Part shown: positions 7,181 through 15,620 of the stretch, piece after piece
Numbering within the stretch: position 1 is the first letter of the stretch
Layout: each line of letters opens with the position of its first letter
From: Deltaproteobacteria bacterium
Lineage (GTDB): Bacteria; Desulfobacterota; Desulfobacteria; Desulfobacterales; Desulfosarcinaceae
Length of the DNA: 46,666 nt
Direction: 5' to 3'
Assembly (NCBI GenBank): GCA_020444075.1
Contig: JAHLLR010000038.1
Coordinates: forward strand, 1-46,666
Made by a program: the position numbers and the translations under genes
Notes under the pieces: generated by a model
The model's input: the letters and a program-made list of their open reading frames with translations, nothing else
Told to the model about the DNA's origin: nothing
Database searches by the model: none

Positions 7181-8674
7181 CTATTTGATCCGCATATCTC
7201 CTGTCTCAATAAACCGCTGGTGGAAACCCAGCGCCTCATTGAGCAGGTGCGGCTCGTGGCCCCCGGCTTCTTTTCTGGCCCGCAGGTAGTAGTCCCACAA
7301 CAGGTCCCGGTAATCGGGGTGGGCACATTTATGAATGACCTGTTCGGCCACCTGCCTTGGCGTCAGGGGGCGGGTGTCCACCAACCCGTGTTCGGTCACC
7401 ACAACGGCCACCGAATGTTCGCTGTGGTCCACGTGGGAAACCATGGGCACGATGGACGAGATTTTTCCGTCCTTGGCCGCGCTGGGGGTGACGATGAAGG
7501 AGACAGCCCCGTTGCGCATGAAATCGCCGGAGCCGCCGATGCCGTTCATCAACTGTGAGCCCATCACGTGGGTCGAGTTGACCTGCCCGTAGATGTCCAC
7601 TTCGATGGCGGTGTTGATGGCGATCACTCCCAGGCGCTGTATCACTTCCGGCGCGTTGGAGATCTCCACCGGCCGAAGGATCAGTTTTTCCTTGTAGCGG
7701 TATATCTCGTTGTAAAACCGGGTCCGTGCCTTTTCGGACAGGGTCAGCGACGAACCGGACGCGGCCCTGGCTTTGCCCAGATCGATCAGATCCAGCACGC
7801 TGTCCTGAAGAACCTCTGAGTAGATGTCCAGGTTGTGGAAAAAGTCGTCCTCTAAAAAGCCGCCCAGCACGGCGTTGGCCACGTCTCCCACTCCGGACTG
7901 CCAGGGAAGGGCAGCCGGCTGGCGTCCTTTCTTGATTTCATGCCGGGTGAAGTCGAGAATCTGGGCGGCGATATGCCCGGCGATCGCATTGGGAGGGTTG
8001 AATACGGGACAGGTATCCTGCTCCTGGCTGAAAACGATGCCCACCACGCGGTTGGGGTCCATCTCGATGAACGGTTTGCCGATGCGGTCGGCGGTCCGGT
8101 ATATGGGAATCGGCATCCGATAGGGGGGATCTTCGGGGATGAAGATGTCGTGGATGCCTTCCAGATCCTCGTCATGGGCGGAAATTTCGATGATGATTTT
8201 TTCCGCCTCCCGCACGTAAGTGGGGGTGTTGCCCACGGAAGTGGTGGGAATCAGGTGGCCCTTGTCAGTGATGCACAGGGCTTCCACCACCGCCACGTCC
8301 ACCTTGCCCCAGGCTCCTGAGCGCACCAGGCCCGACAGTCGGGAGAGGTGGTCGTCCTTGAAGAAGATCTCCTCGTTGTTGATCTTCTGCCGCATGAAGC
8401 GGTCGCTCATGTAGGGGCGGCGCGATGCCACCAGATCGGCCCTGGCCAGCAGTCCGTCCACCAGTTCACTGGTGGAGGCGCCGGCAAACAGGTTGATCTT
8501 GAATCGCTCCCCGGCCTCGGCCCGCCTGACCAGGGCCTGGGGGATGAGCTTGGGATATCCGGCGGTGAACCCGGAAATAAACAGGTTGGTGCCGTCCTGG
8601 ATGCAGCGGCAGGCCTCATCGGCACTGGTGACTTTGTCCAGCAGAGGTCGGTATCGGATGCGCTCTTTGATCAT
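7181..8674 (-). CDS. Acetyl-CoA hydrolase / acyl-CoA:carboxylate CoA-transferase
   Basis: 497 residues, full length for the Ach1/Cat1/AarC family (succinyl-CoA:acetate or butyryl-CoA:acetate CoA-transferases). Visible signatures: SGFTAGYPKLIPQAL near the N-terminus, GVGDVANAV, the catalytic Glu context IYSEVLQDSVLDL, and GIGGSGDFMRNG (oxyanion loop) near residue 385. These enzymes move CoA between acetyl-CoA and another carboxylate through a glutamyl-CoA intermediate. It has its own promoter (8723-8751) and lies divergent from the KAS III-like gene. It could convert acetyl-CoA made by the nearby ethanolamine microcompartment into acetate while conserving the thioester; the link is by proximity only. 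Confidence 0.8.
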   Translation of the reverse strand: MIKERIRYRPLLDKVTSADEACRCIQDGTNLFISGFTAGYPKLIPQALVRRAEAGERFKINLFAGASTSELVDGLLARADLVASRRPYMSDRFMRQKINNEEIFFKDDHLSRLSGLVRSGAWGKVDVAVVEALCITDKGHLIPTTSVGNTPTYVREAEKIIIEISAHDEDLEGIHDIFIPEDPPYRMPIPIYRTADRIGKPFIEMDPNRVVGIVFSQEQDTCPVFNPPNAIAGHIAAQILDFTRHEIKKGRQPAALPWQSGVGDVANAVLGGFLEDDFFHNLDIYSEVLQDSVLDLIDLGKARAASGSSLTLSEKARTRFYNEIYRYKEKLILRPVEISNAPEVIQRLGVIAINTAIEVDIYGQVNSTHVMGSQLMNGIGGSGDFMRNGAVSFIVTPSAAKDGKISSIVPMVSHVDHSEHSVAVVVTEHGLVDTRPLTPRQVAEQVIHKCAHPDYRDLLWDYYLRARKEAGGHEPHLLNEALGFHQRFIETGDMRIK

Positions 8675-8722
8675 GGTTCCTCTTCTTGTTTTAATGAACA
8701 GGATAATTGGCCAAAAATGAGA

Positions 8723-8751
8723 TTTATAATCCTGCCGCCGGTAAAACTCAA
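8723..8751 (-). promoter_or_regulatory. Sigma-70-type promoter for the CoA-transferase gene
   Basis: On the minus strand TTGAGT and TATAAA are separated by exactly 17 bases (-35 at 8746-8751, -10 at 8723-8728). The distance to the start codon at 8674 leaves a leader of about 40 nt. No other promoter-like pair of similar quality is seen in this divergent region for this strand. Confidence 0.5.
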
Positions 8752-9001
8752 GTCAATCCAGCACCCCGCATGGTTACCCGCGTTTCGTCCGGGGAACCAC
8801 CATATCGTCATTGAAGCGCTTTGCATCAGGCTTCAGGTATAGCGTATGGACGATCGCCAAGGGTTGTTCACTCAACCCATCCAACTGCAAGCAGTGGCGA
8901 ACGCACTCGTCAGCAGGGGGCTCCGATACGGGATGCCATTGGTCGAGGTTCCACCAGAACAGGCGTTTACCAAAATATTACCATTCGCAAGACACGTTCC
9001 C

Positions 9002-9030
9002 TTGTACATCGGAGACTCTTGTTTTATACT
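9002..9030 (+). promoter_or_regulatory. Sigma-70-type promoter for the KAS III-like gene
   Basis: TTGTAC (9002-9007) and TATACT (9025-9030) are spaced by 17 bases, and the start codon follows 33 bases later with GAGGGGG just ahead. The -10 matches 5 of 6 consensus bases while the -35 is weak. Confidence 0.45.
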
Positions 9031-9063
9031 ACTTTTTTTAAAAATTCACACAATGAGGGGGAC

Positions 9064-10125
9064 ATGCCCAATTCGATTATCATAACCACCGGAAGCTGCA
9101 TTCCATCGGAGGCGATACCCAATACCCATTTTTTGAGCCATGAATTCTATAGCCCGGATGGCGTGCGGCTGGAAAAGCCCAATCCGGAGATTATCGAAAA
9201 GCTATACAATATCACCGGCATCAGAGAGCGGCGTTATGTCAACAGCGAACTGACCACCACCGACGTTGCCTATGAAGCGGCCGTTCAGGCGCTGGAAGGC
9301 GTCGACAGGGAGAGTCTGGATTACATTATCGTGGCTCAGAATTTCGGGGATGTCCGGACCGGCAACCTGCGCACGGACATGGTGCCCACCATTGCCTCGA
9401 GGGTCAAACACCGGCTTAAGATCGAAAACCCCTATACGGTGGCCTACGACATTCCCTTTGGCTGCCCGGGCTGGCTCCAGGGAATGATCATGGCCGACTA
9501 TTACATCCGCTCCGGAGATGCCAAACGGGTGCTGGTTATCGGTGCCGAAATCCTCTCACGGGTATCGGATCCTCATGATGTCGACTGCATGATTTTTGCT
9601 GATGGTGCGGGGGCCGCCGTTTTGGAAGCGTCCGACGAGAACGGAGGCATCCTCTCCCACATCACGCGAACGGACACGCTCGACAAAGCCTGGATGCTGC
9701 GGCTGGGGAAATCGTACCACCCGGAGCGGTCGGGCAACGATCTGTTCATCAAGATGGACGGCCACGACATCTACAAATATGCCCTGAAAACAGTTCCCCT
9801 GGTGGTGAAGCAAGCCCTGGACAAAGCCGGGCTGATGCTTGGGGATGTCAAAAAGATCCTGATGCACCAGGCCAACGCCAAAATGGACGATGCCATCCTG
9901 ACACGGCTTTTTCAGCTATGTGGCGTCGAAACAATTCCCGCCGGCGTCATGCCCATGATCATCGATTGGGCCGGCAACAGCTCCGTGGCCACCATTCCCA
10001 CCCTGCTGGATCTGCTCCTGAAAAAGAAGCTGGAGGGCCATCGGCTGGCTCCAGGGGATGTGGCCGTATTCGCTTCCGTGGGTGCGGGGATGAACATCAA
10101 CGCCATGGTATACCGCATGCCTTGA
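9064..10125 (+). CDS. 3-oxoacyl-ACP synthase III (FabH)-like condensing enzyme
   Basis: 353 residues from the ATG at 9064, which has AGGGGG seven bases upstream; longer in-frame starts run through the promoter. The thiolase-fold Cys-His-Asn triad of KAS III enzymes is present: Cys in IPFGCPGWLQG, His in LMHQANAKMDD and Asn in GNSSVATIP. The ITGIRERRYV loop near residue 50 is also typical of FabH-like proteins. The sequence around the Cys differs from housekeeping FabH (normally A-A-C-S-G-F), and no ACP or fab cluster adjoins, so a specialised role (starter-unit condensation or acyl transfer from CoA) is more likely than primary fatty-acid synthesis. Its stop lies 3 bp from the stop of the convergent eut operon. 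Confidence 0.75.
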   Translation: MPNSIIITTGSCIPSEAIPNTHFLSHEFYSPDGVRLEKPNPEIIEKLYNITGIRERRYVNSELTTTDVAYEAAVQALEGVDRESLDYIIVAQNFGDVRTGNLRTDMVPTIASRVKHRLKIENPYTVAYDIPFGCPGWLQGMIMADYYIRSGDAKRVLVIGAEILSRVSDPHDVDCMIFADGAGAAVLEASDENGGILSHITRTDTLDKAWMLRLGKSYHPERSGNDLFIKMDGHDIYKYALKTVPLVVKQALDKAGLMLGDVKKILMHQANAKMDDAILTRLFQLCGVETIPAGVMPMIIDWAGNSSVATIPTLLDLLLKKKLEGHRLAPGDVAVFASVGAGMNINAMVYRMP

Positions 10126-10128
10126 TCC

Positions 10129-10545
10129 TTACTTTTTGAGTTGGGACATCACCTGGGGTATGATTTTGTCCAGCAGGTCGTTGTATTTGTCGGTGCCCAG
10201 CCGGGCCACGACGGCCGATTTGATTTTCATGACCATGTCGGCGGCGGGGGCACCACCGTTGTCTGGCCGGGACAGAGAAGGTGATGGCGATGGCGCAGCA
10301 ATGATCTTCTGAAGTGGGCCGTCGGCGGCAGGCTTGTTCTTTGTCCGAGCGGCAACGGCCATGCGGGGCATTGGCGTCCCCGGGCGACCGTTGTTCGCCT
10401 GTTCCAGCGGGATCAGGTGCATGCCCAGTGCAATGGCTTTTTCACGAGCCACGTCGGTCAGCACCACGTCATCATGGATTTCGATTTCGGCCACGCCGGC
10501 CGCGTGCATATCTTCTATATCCCGCACGGTGTAGAATTGTTTCAT
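10129..10545 (-). CDS. EutQ-N-like domain fused to a C-terminal encapsulation-peptide-like helix
   Basis: 138 residues from the ATG at 10545 (GGAG just upstream); the longer frame overlaps the shell-protein gene. Residues 1-45 (MKQFYTVRDIEDM, VVLTDVAREKAIALGMHLI) align by eye with the first 45 residues of the EutQ encoded at 12783 (MGQFFTEADIRRL, RITSEAMDVARSLGIRI). A Pro/Ala/Ser-rich linker follows, then a terminal amphipathic helix (IKSAVVARLGTDKYNDLLDK) of the kind that targets enzymes into microcompartments. There is no cupin domain, so it is not EutQ itself. It is the last gene of the operon. A luminal scaffold or cargo-organising role is my inference; no enzymatic motif is visible. Confidence 0.65.
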   Translation of the reverse strand: MKQFYTVRDIEDMHAAGVAEIEIHDDVVLTDVAREKAIALGMHLIPLEQANNGRPGTPMPRMAVAARTKNKPAADGPLQKIIAAPSPSPSLSRPDNGGAPAADMVMKIKSAVVARLGTDKYNDLLDKIIPQVMSQLKK

Positions 10546-10594
10546 GCTCCGCCCCCCTTTAGGGCCGCTGAAAAAATTAATTGACCCATCCTGC

Positions 10595-11221
10595 CTACCC
10601 TTTACGTCCCTGAATACCTTCAATCGCAGCAATGGCTGCCATTTTGGCAGTGACCATCTCGGATTCGGTGCCGCACATCCACATGCGGCCAAAACGGCCG
10701 ACGGATGAGATGTGAATCAATTTAATATTGGCCCGCTTCTCCGCCTCGTTGGCGGCGATGTTGATATAGGCCGCCGGGGCCACCTCGAGCACCAGCAGGG
10801 TTTCGCCGGCCACGAGCATGCTGCCCCGTCGGAAACGGTTGAGCAGCTGCGCCTGGTAGGGATCCACATTGGTAATGAGTTGAACCGACGCCACAAACGG
10901 TTTGACCCGGCCGGTCTCTTCCAGGTCCAGCCGGTCCAGCACCATGGCGCCGGCTTCGATCACGGCCTGTTGGGAGTGGGAGTGGATTTCGAACATACCG
11001 AATTCCCGTTCCACGACCTGGGCACCGGGCCGGGCCTCGGTCGCTTTTACCGCGATGTCCACCAGACGGAAGACCTCGTTGCCGGGGGCCACTTCAATAT
11101 ACAAAGAGGCCATGCCTTCCACCATCAGGTCGCCCTGGGTGACGGTGCCCACGAAGGCGGCGTACTGGGGTTGGGTCCGGTCCAGGTAGCAATAGACGCG
11201 CAATTGAAATTCATCGGCCAT
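10595..11221 (-). CDS. CsoS1D/CcmP-like tandem BMC-domain shell protein
   Basis: 208 residues with two BMC domains in the circularly permuted arrangement of CsoS1D: an opening LRVYCYLDRTQPQYAAFVGT, SLYIEVAPGNEVFRLVDIA, then a second half ending VAPAAYINIAANEAEKRANI. CsoS1D-type trimers stack face to face and gate a large central pore; the conserved Glu-Arg pair that closes the pore in CsoS1D is visible here in VVEREFGMF. This class is typical of carboxysomes and some catabolic compartments but is not part of the textbook enteric eut operon. It overlaps the eutJ stop by 11 bp, implying translational coupling. It probably admits larger cofactors or substrates (CoA, NAD or cobalamin); that is inference. 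Confidence 0.85.
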   Translation of the reverse strand: MADEFQLRVYCYLDRTQPQYAAFVGTVTQGDLMVEGMASLYIEVAPGNEVFRLVDIAVKATEARPGAQVVEREFGMFEIHSHSQQAVIEAGAMVLDRLDLEETGRVKPFVASVQLITNVDPYQAQLLNRFRRGSMLVAGETLLVLEVAPAAYINIAANEAEKRANIKLIHISSVGRFGRMWMCGTESEMVTAKMAAIAAIEGIQGRKG

Positions 11222-12167
11222 AATTAACCTCGTTTTTTTCTGGGATGTTATACATTGCCGTGCCGAGCGGGGTTACAAACAGGGGGAAGCCGGGGATGAC
11301 CGTCCGGATGCCGGTGACCTGTTCCACGACCTTGTCCATCCCGGGAAAACAGGCCGTGCCGCCAACCAGATAAATGGCTTCCACCGCATGCGCCGCTACG
11401 TGCCGGGCCACAATGGTTCCAACCTTTTCCATTACCGGACGCACCATCGGAAAGAGCCGCTGGTAATTCTCTCCATTTTTTTTGATTTCCTCCGCCTCCT
11501 CGAATTCGATTCCTAACGCTCCGGCAATAACCAGGGAAAAGTGCGTTCCACCGGTCGGCTCGTCAGCCGTGTAAATGGCTTCTCCATCCCGGAAGACGGC
11601 AATGCCCGTGGTTCCGCCACCGACATCGACCACCGCACCGTTTCTCACCTGCAGCACCGCATTGGCTGCCGTGGGTTCGTCAATGGTCTGTTCGCATTCA
11701 AAACCGGCGGCTCTGACAATATGTTGGGTGGCTCTGACTTCGTTGGGTGAAACGCCGGGCGGAAACGTGGTTGCCGCCGAGGTCAGTTCAAAGCCGATGC
11801 GCTTTTCGACGTTGCGCTTTAATTCCTGCAGCAGGCTGATCGCCCCGTGATAATCGACCACCAGGCCGTCGCGGACGATTTGAGCAAAACGGTACTCGCC
11901 CGCCAGGGGCTGCAAGTGCTCATCGAGCACGACCAACACCGTATACGCCGTGCCCAGGTCAACACCGACGTGGACCCGGGCGGGCGGTCCATCCCGGAAA
12001 CGGGAACCCTCCGCCACACTCAAAAGGCGTGGCAATTCCTTGTCCGCCGGTTGGACAGCCTGCTGCGGAGCAGGCCGGCTGCCATCGCGATTACCCGCCG
12101 GTTGAACGGGGTCGCCGTGCATAACTGCATAGGCGTTGGCTAAAAAGGTATCGAGATCCGGATTCAC
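11211..12167 (-). CDS. eutJ: EutJ, Hsp70/actin-like chaperone of the eut microcompartment
   Basis: 318 residues, GTG start. From about residue 66 it shows the actin/Hsp70 ATPase fold: VHVGVDLGTAYTVLVVLDE (phosphate 1), VVDVGGGTTGIAVF (phosphate 2), and AIYLVGGTACFPGMD (adenosine motif). Enteric EutJ is about 280 residues; the extra length is an N-terminal helix (NPDLDTFLANAYAVM) followed by a Pro/Gln/Ala-rich linker, a layout like that of encapsulation peptides. EutJ's exact function is not settled in the literature; a chaperone role for compartment cargo is usually assumed. It sits between eutQ and the CsoS1D-like gene. Confidence 0.85.
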   Translation of the reverse strand: MNPDLDTFLANAYAVMHGDPVQPAGNRDGSRPAPQQAVQPADKELPRLLSVAEGSRFRDGPPARVHVGVDLGTAYTVLVVLDEHLQPLAGEYRFAQIVRDGLVVDYHGAISLLQELKRNVEKRIGFELTSAATTFPPGVSPNEVRATQHIVRAAGFECEQTIDEPTAANAVLQVRNGAVVDVGGGTTGIAVFRDGEAIYTADEPTGGTHFSLVIAGALGIEFEEAEEIKKNGENYQRLFPMVRPVMEKVGTIVARHVAAHAVEAIYLVGGTACFPGMDKVVEQVTGIRTVIPGFPLFVTPLGTAMYNIPEKNEVNYGR

Positions 12168-12225
12168 TCAGTTTTTTTCCAATGCGCCCGCCTCGGTGCA
12201 GGCGGATTTATCCGCAGGGTATCGG

Positions 12226-12783
12226 TTATTGCGCCTCCCAGTCGGCCGGGAAGGTGACATAAAAGACCCTGGCAAAGCTGGGGGAGCCGAAAAAGATCTC
12301 GCTGCCCCGGGGAATGTGAATGACATCGCCGGGATTGCCGACGACCACCTGGCCGCCCTTGCGAATCTCCAGTTGCCCGTCAATGACAAAGTCGATTTCA
12401 TCATAATCCAGGATCCACGGAAACGAGCCCTTTTTCCAGGTCATGAAACCGGCTGCCATGGGAGAGCCGTGGGCGCCGGTAATCACGTCTGCGAGTTGGA
12501 TGTTCATCTCCGGCCGGCCGACGTCAACGGCAAACGGTTTCAGGTGGACCGAATCTGCGTTGACCAGCGTAATGGGGTTTCCGGGGCGGGTGTGCCGGCT
12601 TATCAGCGGTGGCAGCGACCGTCCATCCGACGGATCGCCCTCACGGTGTATCCGTATTCCCAGGCTCCGGGCAACGTCCATGGCTTCGGACGTGATCCTG
12701 TCATCCGGAGCCAGCAGCAGATACCGGCAGCCCTGCGTTTTGGCAAGGCGTCGGATATCGGCCTCCGTGAAAAATTGCCCCAT
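12226..12783 (-). CDS. eutQ: EutQ cupin protein
   Basis: 185 residues. The N-terminal 45 residues form the small domain shared with the protein at 10129-10545; residues about 70-185 are the EutQ cupin (LKPFAVDVGRPEMNIQLADV, then MTWKKGSFPWILDYDEIDFV and GNPGDVIHIPRGSEIFFGSP). Salmonella EutQ has acetate kinase activity and is needed for compartment formation under some conditions. Length and motifs are complete. No phosphotransacetylase (EutD or PduL) is found in this operon, so if this protein is an acetate kinase its acetyl-phosphate must come from elsewhere. Confidence 0.85.
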   Translation of the reverse strand: MGQFFTEADIRRLAKTQGCRYLLLAPDDRITSEAMDVARSLGIRIHREGDPSDGRSLPPLISRHTRPGNPITLVNADSVHLKPFAVDVGRPEMNIQLADVITGAHGSPMAAGFMTWKKGSFPWILDYDEIDFVIDGQLEIRKGGQVVVGNPGDVIHIPRGSEIFFGSPSFARVFYVTFPADWEAQ

Positions 12784-12816
12784 ACCACTTTCCCCTGTTG
12801 CCTGTCCTTCCGATGG

Positions 12817-13128
12817 CTATGCTTTTCTGCCGAAACCGCCCTTGGTTTCCTTGGGCAGGATGATTTCCACATCGCCGTGAGGACGGGGGATCACGTGAAC
12901 CGAAACCAGTTCGCCCACGCGCTTGGCCGCTGCCGCGCCGGCATCGGTGGCCGCTTTGACCGCCCCCACATCGCCGCGCACCATGACGGTGACATATCCG
13001 CCACCGATATACTCGCTGCCGATGAGATGAACGTTGGCGGCCTTGACCATGGCGTCCGCCGCCTCAATGGCACCGACCAGACCCTTGCTTTCGACCATTC
13101 CCAGAGCAATCATTTGAATGTCAACCAT
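12817..13128 (-). CDS. eutM: EutM/PduA-type BMC-H shell protein
   Basis: 103 residues from the ATG at 13128, preceded by AGGAG at good distance. A longer start at 13179 overlaps the aldehyde dehydrogenase stop (ATGA) and also has a purine-rich stretch ahead, but it would add 17 residues unlike the family. The single BMC domain is canonical: [40 protein letters not shown] and [14 protein letters not shown]. Hexamers of this type tile the shell facets and have a small central pore for substrates and products. It is the only BMC-H gene in the operon, so a homologue of EutS or EutK is lacking here. Confidence 0.9.
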   Translation of the reverse strand: MVDIQMIALGMVESKGLVGAIEAADAMVKAANVHLIGSEYIGGGYVTVMVRGDVGAVKAATDAGAAAAKRVGELVSVHVIPRPHGDVEIILPKETKGGFGRKA

Positions 13129-13175
13129 CGTGAACTTCTCCTTTTGTGTTGTGGCGTTGGTTATATTCTTTTTGG

Positions 13176-14660
13176 TCATGTCTTCTCCCCATGACGGACC
13201 AATTCCTCTATTACCGTCCGGACAATAGCTTTTAATTCAGCCGGATCCAGGTCGTTGGCGACGGGTTGAACCGGCGCCGCGCCGACCATTGCCTGGGCCG
13301 GCGGGGATTTAATCGGGTAAGCCAGCCGTTTGACGTTGAGCAGGTGGGTGGTCGTAATGTTATCACCGCTGATGGCGCCGCCGATCCCCCCCGATCCCAG
13401 GGTCAACGCCGGCATCAGCCCGGTGGTCATTCCCACCGATCCCAGAGTTCCCATGGTGTTCACCAGAAGGCGAAACACCGGTTTCTTGAGGCCAAATTCC
13501 ATGATTATCCCTTCATCGGCGGCATGGATCACCAGGCTGTGTCCGCGTCCCCCGAAAAGGATCATCTCGATGCAGCGATCACAGCCCGCCTGCCAGCCGT
13601 CGACTTCGTACCAGCCCAGCACGGTAGTCAGCTTTTCACCGGAGAGCGGTTCGTCTTTTCCCACCCGGCTTAACGGGGCCACCAGGATGCGGGTGCCTTC
13701 GGGGATGCGGATGTCTGCCATGCCGGCCAGCGATTGCGGCGTCTGGCCCACACTGCGGGGGTTGATGGCGCCATTGGGAAAGAAAAGCACCCGGCTCAAC
13801 GCCGCCGCCTGGGTTGGATTGACGAAATAGGCTCCCAGGCGTTCCATCTCGGCGCGCAAGGGGGCTGCAATGGGCCGGTCCGCCACCACCGCCTGCTCCG
13901 TGGCGCAGATCACCGAATTGTCGAAGGATTTGCTGGATACGATCAGGGATGCCGCTGTTTTGATGTCGGCGCTGCGATCGACATAGCAGGGGACGTTTCC
14001 GGGCCCGACCCCGTACGCCGGCTTGCCCATGCTGTGGGCCGCCCGGACCATCTCTGAACCGCCCGTAGCCAGGATAACGGCTGTTTTTTCGTGCCGCATC
14101 AACTCCTGGGTGCCGGGGAGAGAAATTTTTGACATGCAGCTGACCAGGCCCGAGGGCATGCCTGCCGCCTCGCCGGCGTCCGCGATCACGCGCGTGGCCT
14201 CCAGGCAACATCGCCAGGACGACGGATGCGGGGCGTTGACAATGCCGTTGCGGGCTTTGACCGCTATCAGGGTATTGTGGATCAGGGTGGACGTGGGGTT
14301 GGTGCTGGGGCTCAGGGCCGCCACCACCCCCATGGGCCAGCCGATTTCGACGACGCCTTTGGCCTTGTCCTCGCGGATAACGCCGACGGTCTTGATGGAT
14401 TTGATGGATTCCCATACGCCCCGGCTGGCCAGTTGGTTTTTCAGCGTCTTGTGCCGGGGGACACCGAAGGTGGTTTCTTCGGTCGCCATGCGTCCCAGTC
14501 GCTCGGCCGCCTGATAGGCCGCATCGGCCATGGCGTTGCAGATGCGATCGACCTGTTCCTGGCTGAAATCGATAAATTTCTCCTGCGCCGTGTAACAGCT
14601 TTCTATCAGCCGTCGCGCTTCCTGGATCGATGTCAGGTCTTTATCGAAACCCTGGGTCAT
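13176..14660 (-). CDS. eutE: CoA-acylating acetaldehyde dehydrogenase with C-terminal encapsulation peptide
   Basis: 494 residues, start with AAGGAGATGGC ahead. It belongs to the EutE/PduP family: [20 protein letters not shown] (cofactor region), [20 protein letters not shown], and the catalytic Cys in [12 protein letters not shown]. The reaction is acetaldehyde + CoA + NAD+ to acetyl-CoA + NADH. Enteric EutE and PduP carry their targeting helix at the N-terminus. Here the N-terminus is short and the C-terminus ends with a Pro/Ala linker ([17 protein letters not shown]) and an amphipathic helix ([17 protein letters not shown]), so targeting is probably C-terminal. The gene abuts eutM (4-bp ATGA overlap if its long start were used). 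Confidence 0.88.
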   Translation of the reverse strand: MTQGFDKDLTSIQEARRLIESCYTAQEKFIDFSQEQVDRICNAMADAAYQAAERLGRMATEETTFGVPRHKTLKNQLASRGVWESIKSIKTVGVIREDKAKGVVEIGWPMGVVAALSPSTNPTSTLIHNTLIAVKARNGIVNAPHPSSWRCCLEATRVIADAGEAAGMPSGLVSCMSKISLPGTQELMRHEKTAVILATGGSEMVRAAHSMGKPAYGVGPGNVPCYVDRSADIKTAASLIVSSKSFDNSVICATEQAVVADRPIAAPLRAEMERLGAYFVNPTQAAALSRVLFFPNGAINPRSVGQTPQSLAGMADIRIPEGTRILVAPLSRVGKDEPLSGEKLTTVLGWYEVDGWQAGCDRCIEMILFGGRGHSLVIHAADEGIIMEFGLKKPVFRLLVNTMGTLGSVGMTTGLMPALTLGSGGIGGAISGDNITTTHLLNVKRLAYPIKSPPAQAMVGAAPVQPVANDLDPAELKAIVRTVIEELVRHGEKT

Positions 14661-14777
14661 GCCATCTCCTTCTTTAAATAAACGCTCAGAAAAAGATTGT
14701 GGACGGCGTTATCGCTCGTCGATGTATATCTAACACGTCTTCCTCACGCTGCCTTGCCAAAACCATTTTCTGAACGT

Positions 14778-15434
14778 CTACAGGATGATCGGGTTGTTGG
14801 CCACATCTATCACCGCTTCGCTGAATGCTTTACAGGCGGCCTTGCAGGCGCTCTGGCTGCCGGTGAGCAATCCACCGGAATAGTTGGTTTCCGATGGCGG
14901 CTCGAACCACACCTTCATCTCCACATCGGCGGCTTTCAGGGCCGCGTCAAGGCCGAAGGTGGCCTCCAGGGGGCAGGCAATCAGGTATGCCAACGGCTCA
15001 CCCCCGGCGATGCCGGCCAGCCCGGACAAATAGGATCCGGTGCGGGATATCGTGTGCGCGAAAAACGCATTGGACCCCGTTGCATCGGCGGCGTAGAACC
15101 AGGCTTCATTTTCCGCATAGGCCCGGGTTGCGGTCAACGCCGCGCGAACCTCGGCCGGGTCCGGTCCGGCGAAAATGGCGATGATCTCTCCGGACAGCGG
15201 CCCGGAGGCATGGGCTGAACCGGCATAGAACGATTTGGCATATACGACCTCTACGTCGGCCATTTTCGTCCCCTCATCGATGGACACGTAAAGCGCATCG
15301 TCGATGGTGCAGGTGATCAACCCCAGGCTGCGCTGGTCGTCGCTCAGCTTCAATTTATTCGCTAGACCGCGGTCGACATTGGGAATGATCCTGACCGACA
15401 ATATCTGCGGTTTTATCGGGTCCATGATGGCCAT
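14778..15434 (-). CDS. eutL: EutL tandem BMC-domain shell protein
   Basis: 218 residues, the normal EutL length, and colinear with the enteric protein: IKPQILSVRIIPNVDRGLA, LKLSDDQRSLGLIT, VEVVYAKSFYAGSAHASGP, AHTISRTGSYLSGLAGI, and PPSETNYSGGLLTGSQSACK near the C-terminus. EutL forms pseudohexameric trimers with three small pores per trimer and a possible gated central opening; ethanolamine has been seen bound at the small pores of homologues. The start at 15434 is weakly supported; the ATG at 15425 is equally possible. A 186-bp gap holding a dispersed repeat separates it from eutC. Confidence 0.92.
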   Translation of the reverse strand: MAIMDPIKPQILSVRIIPNVDRGLANKLKLSDDQRSLGLITCTIDDALYVSIDEGTKMADVEVVYAKSFYAGSAHASGPLSGEIIAIFAGPDPAEVRAALTATRAYAENEAWFYAADATGSNAFFAHTISRTGSYLSGLAGIAGGEPLAYLIACPLEATFGLDAALKAADVEMKVWFEPPSETNYSGGLLTGSQSACKAACKAFSEAVIDVANNPIIL

Positions 15435-15478
15435 AAGGGATTTCCAGCAATCAATGCTTCCGTTTTTTCATTCAGTGT

Positions 15479-15614
15479 GTCCTACCACAAGTGGTGGATC
15501 TTGGTTCTGGCCAAGGCCGCAGAGACTTTGAAACCGGAGGCGTAGCACCGCTACGTCGAGGATCTCAAAGGATCGAGAACGCCGGCCTGGGCCAAGAGAC
15601 GCCGTTTGTGGACG
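15479..15614. repeat. Dispersed palindromic repeat, copy 1 (between eutC and eutL)
   Basis: An element of about 135 bp whose 42-bp core (15528-15569) contains GGCGTAGCACCGCTACGTC, an internal dyad. An inverted and slightly diverged copy occurs at 37178-37319. Outside the core, AAGGCCGCAG, GAACGC and CCAAGA blocks are also shared, and the outer ends are partly complementary (TCTTGG at left, CCAAGA at right). It lies in the eut operon and would be transcribed. Confidence 0.7.
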
Positions 15615-15620
15615 GACACG

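Noticed and set aside
12136-13194. 352-codon plus-strand frame opposite eutQ and eutM
   Set aside because: The opposite strand carries complete EutQ and BMC proteins; the plus frame has no recognisable domain.
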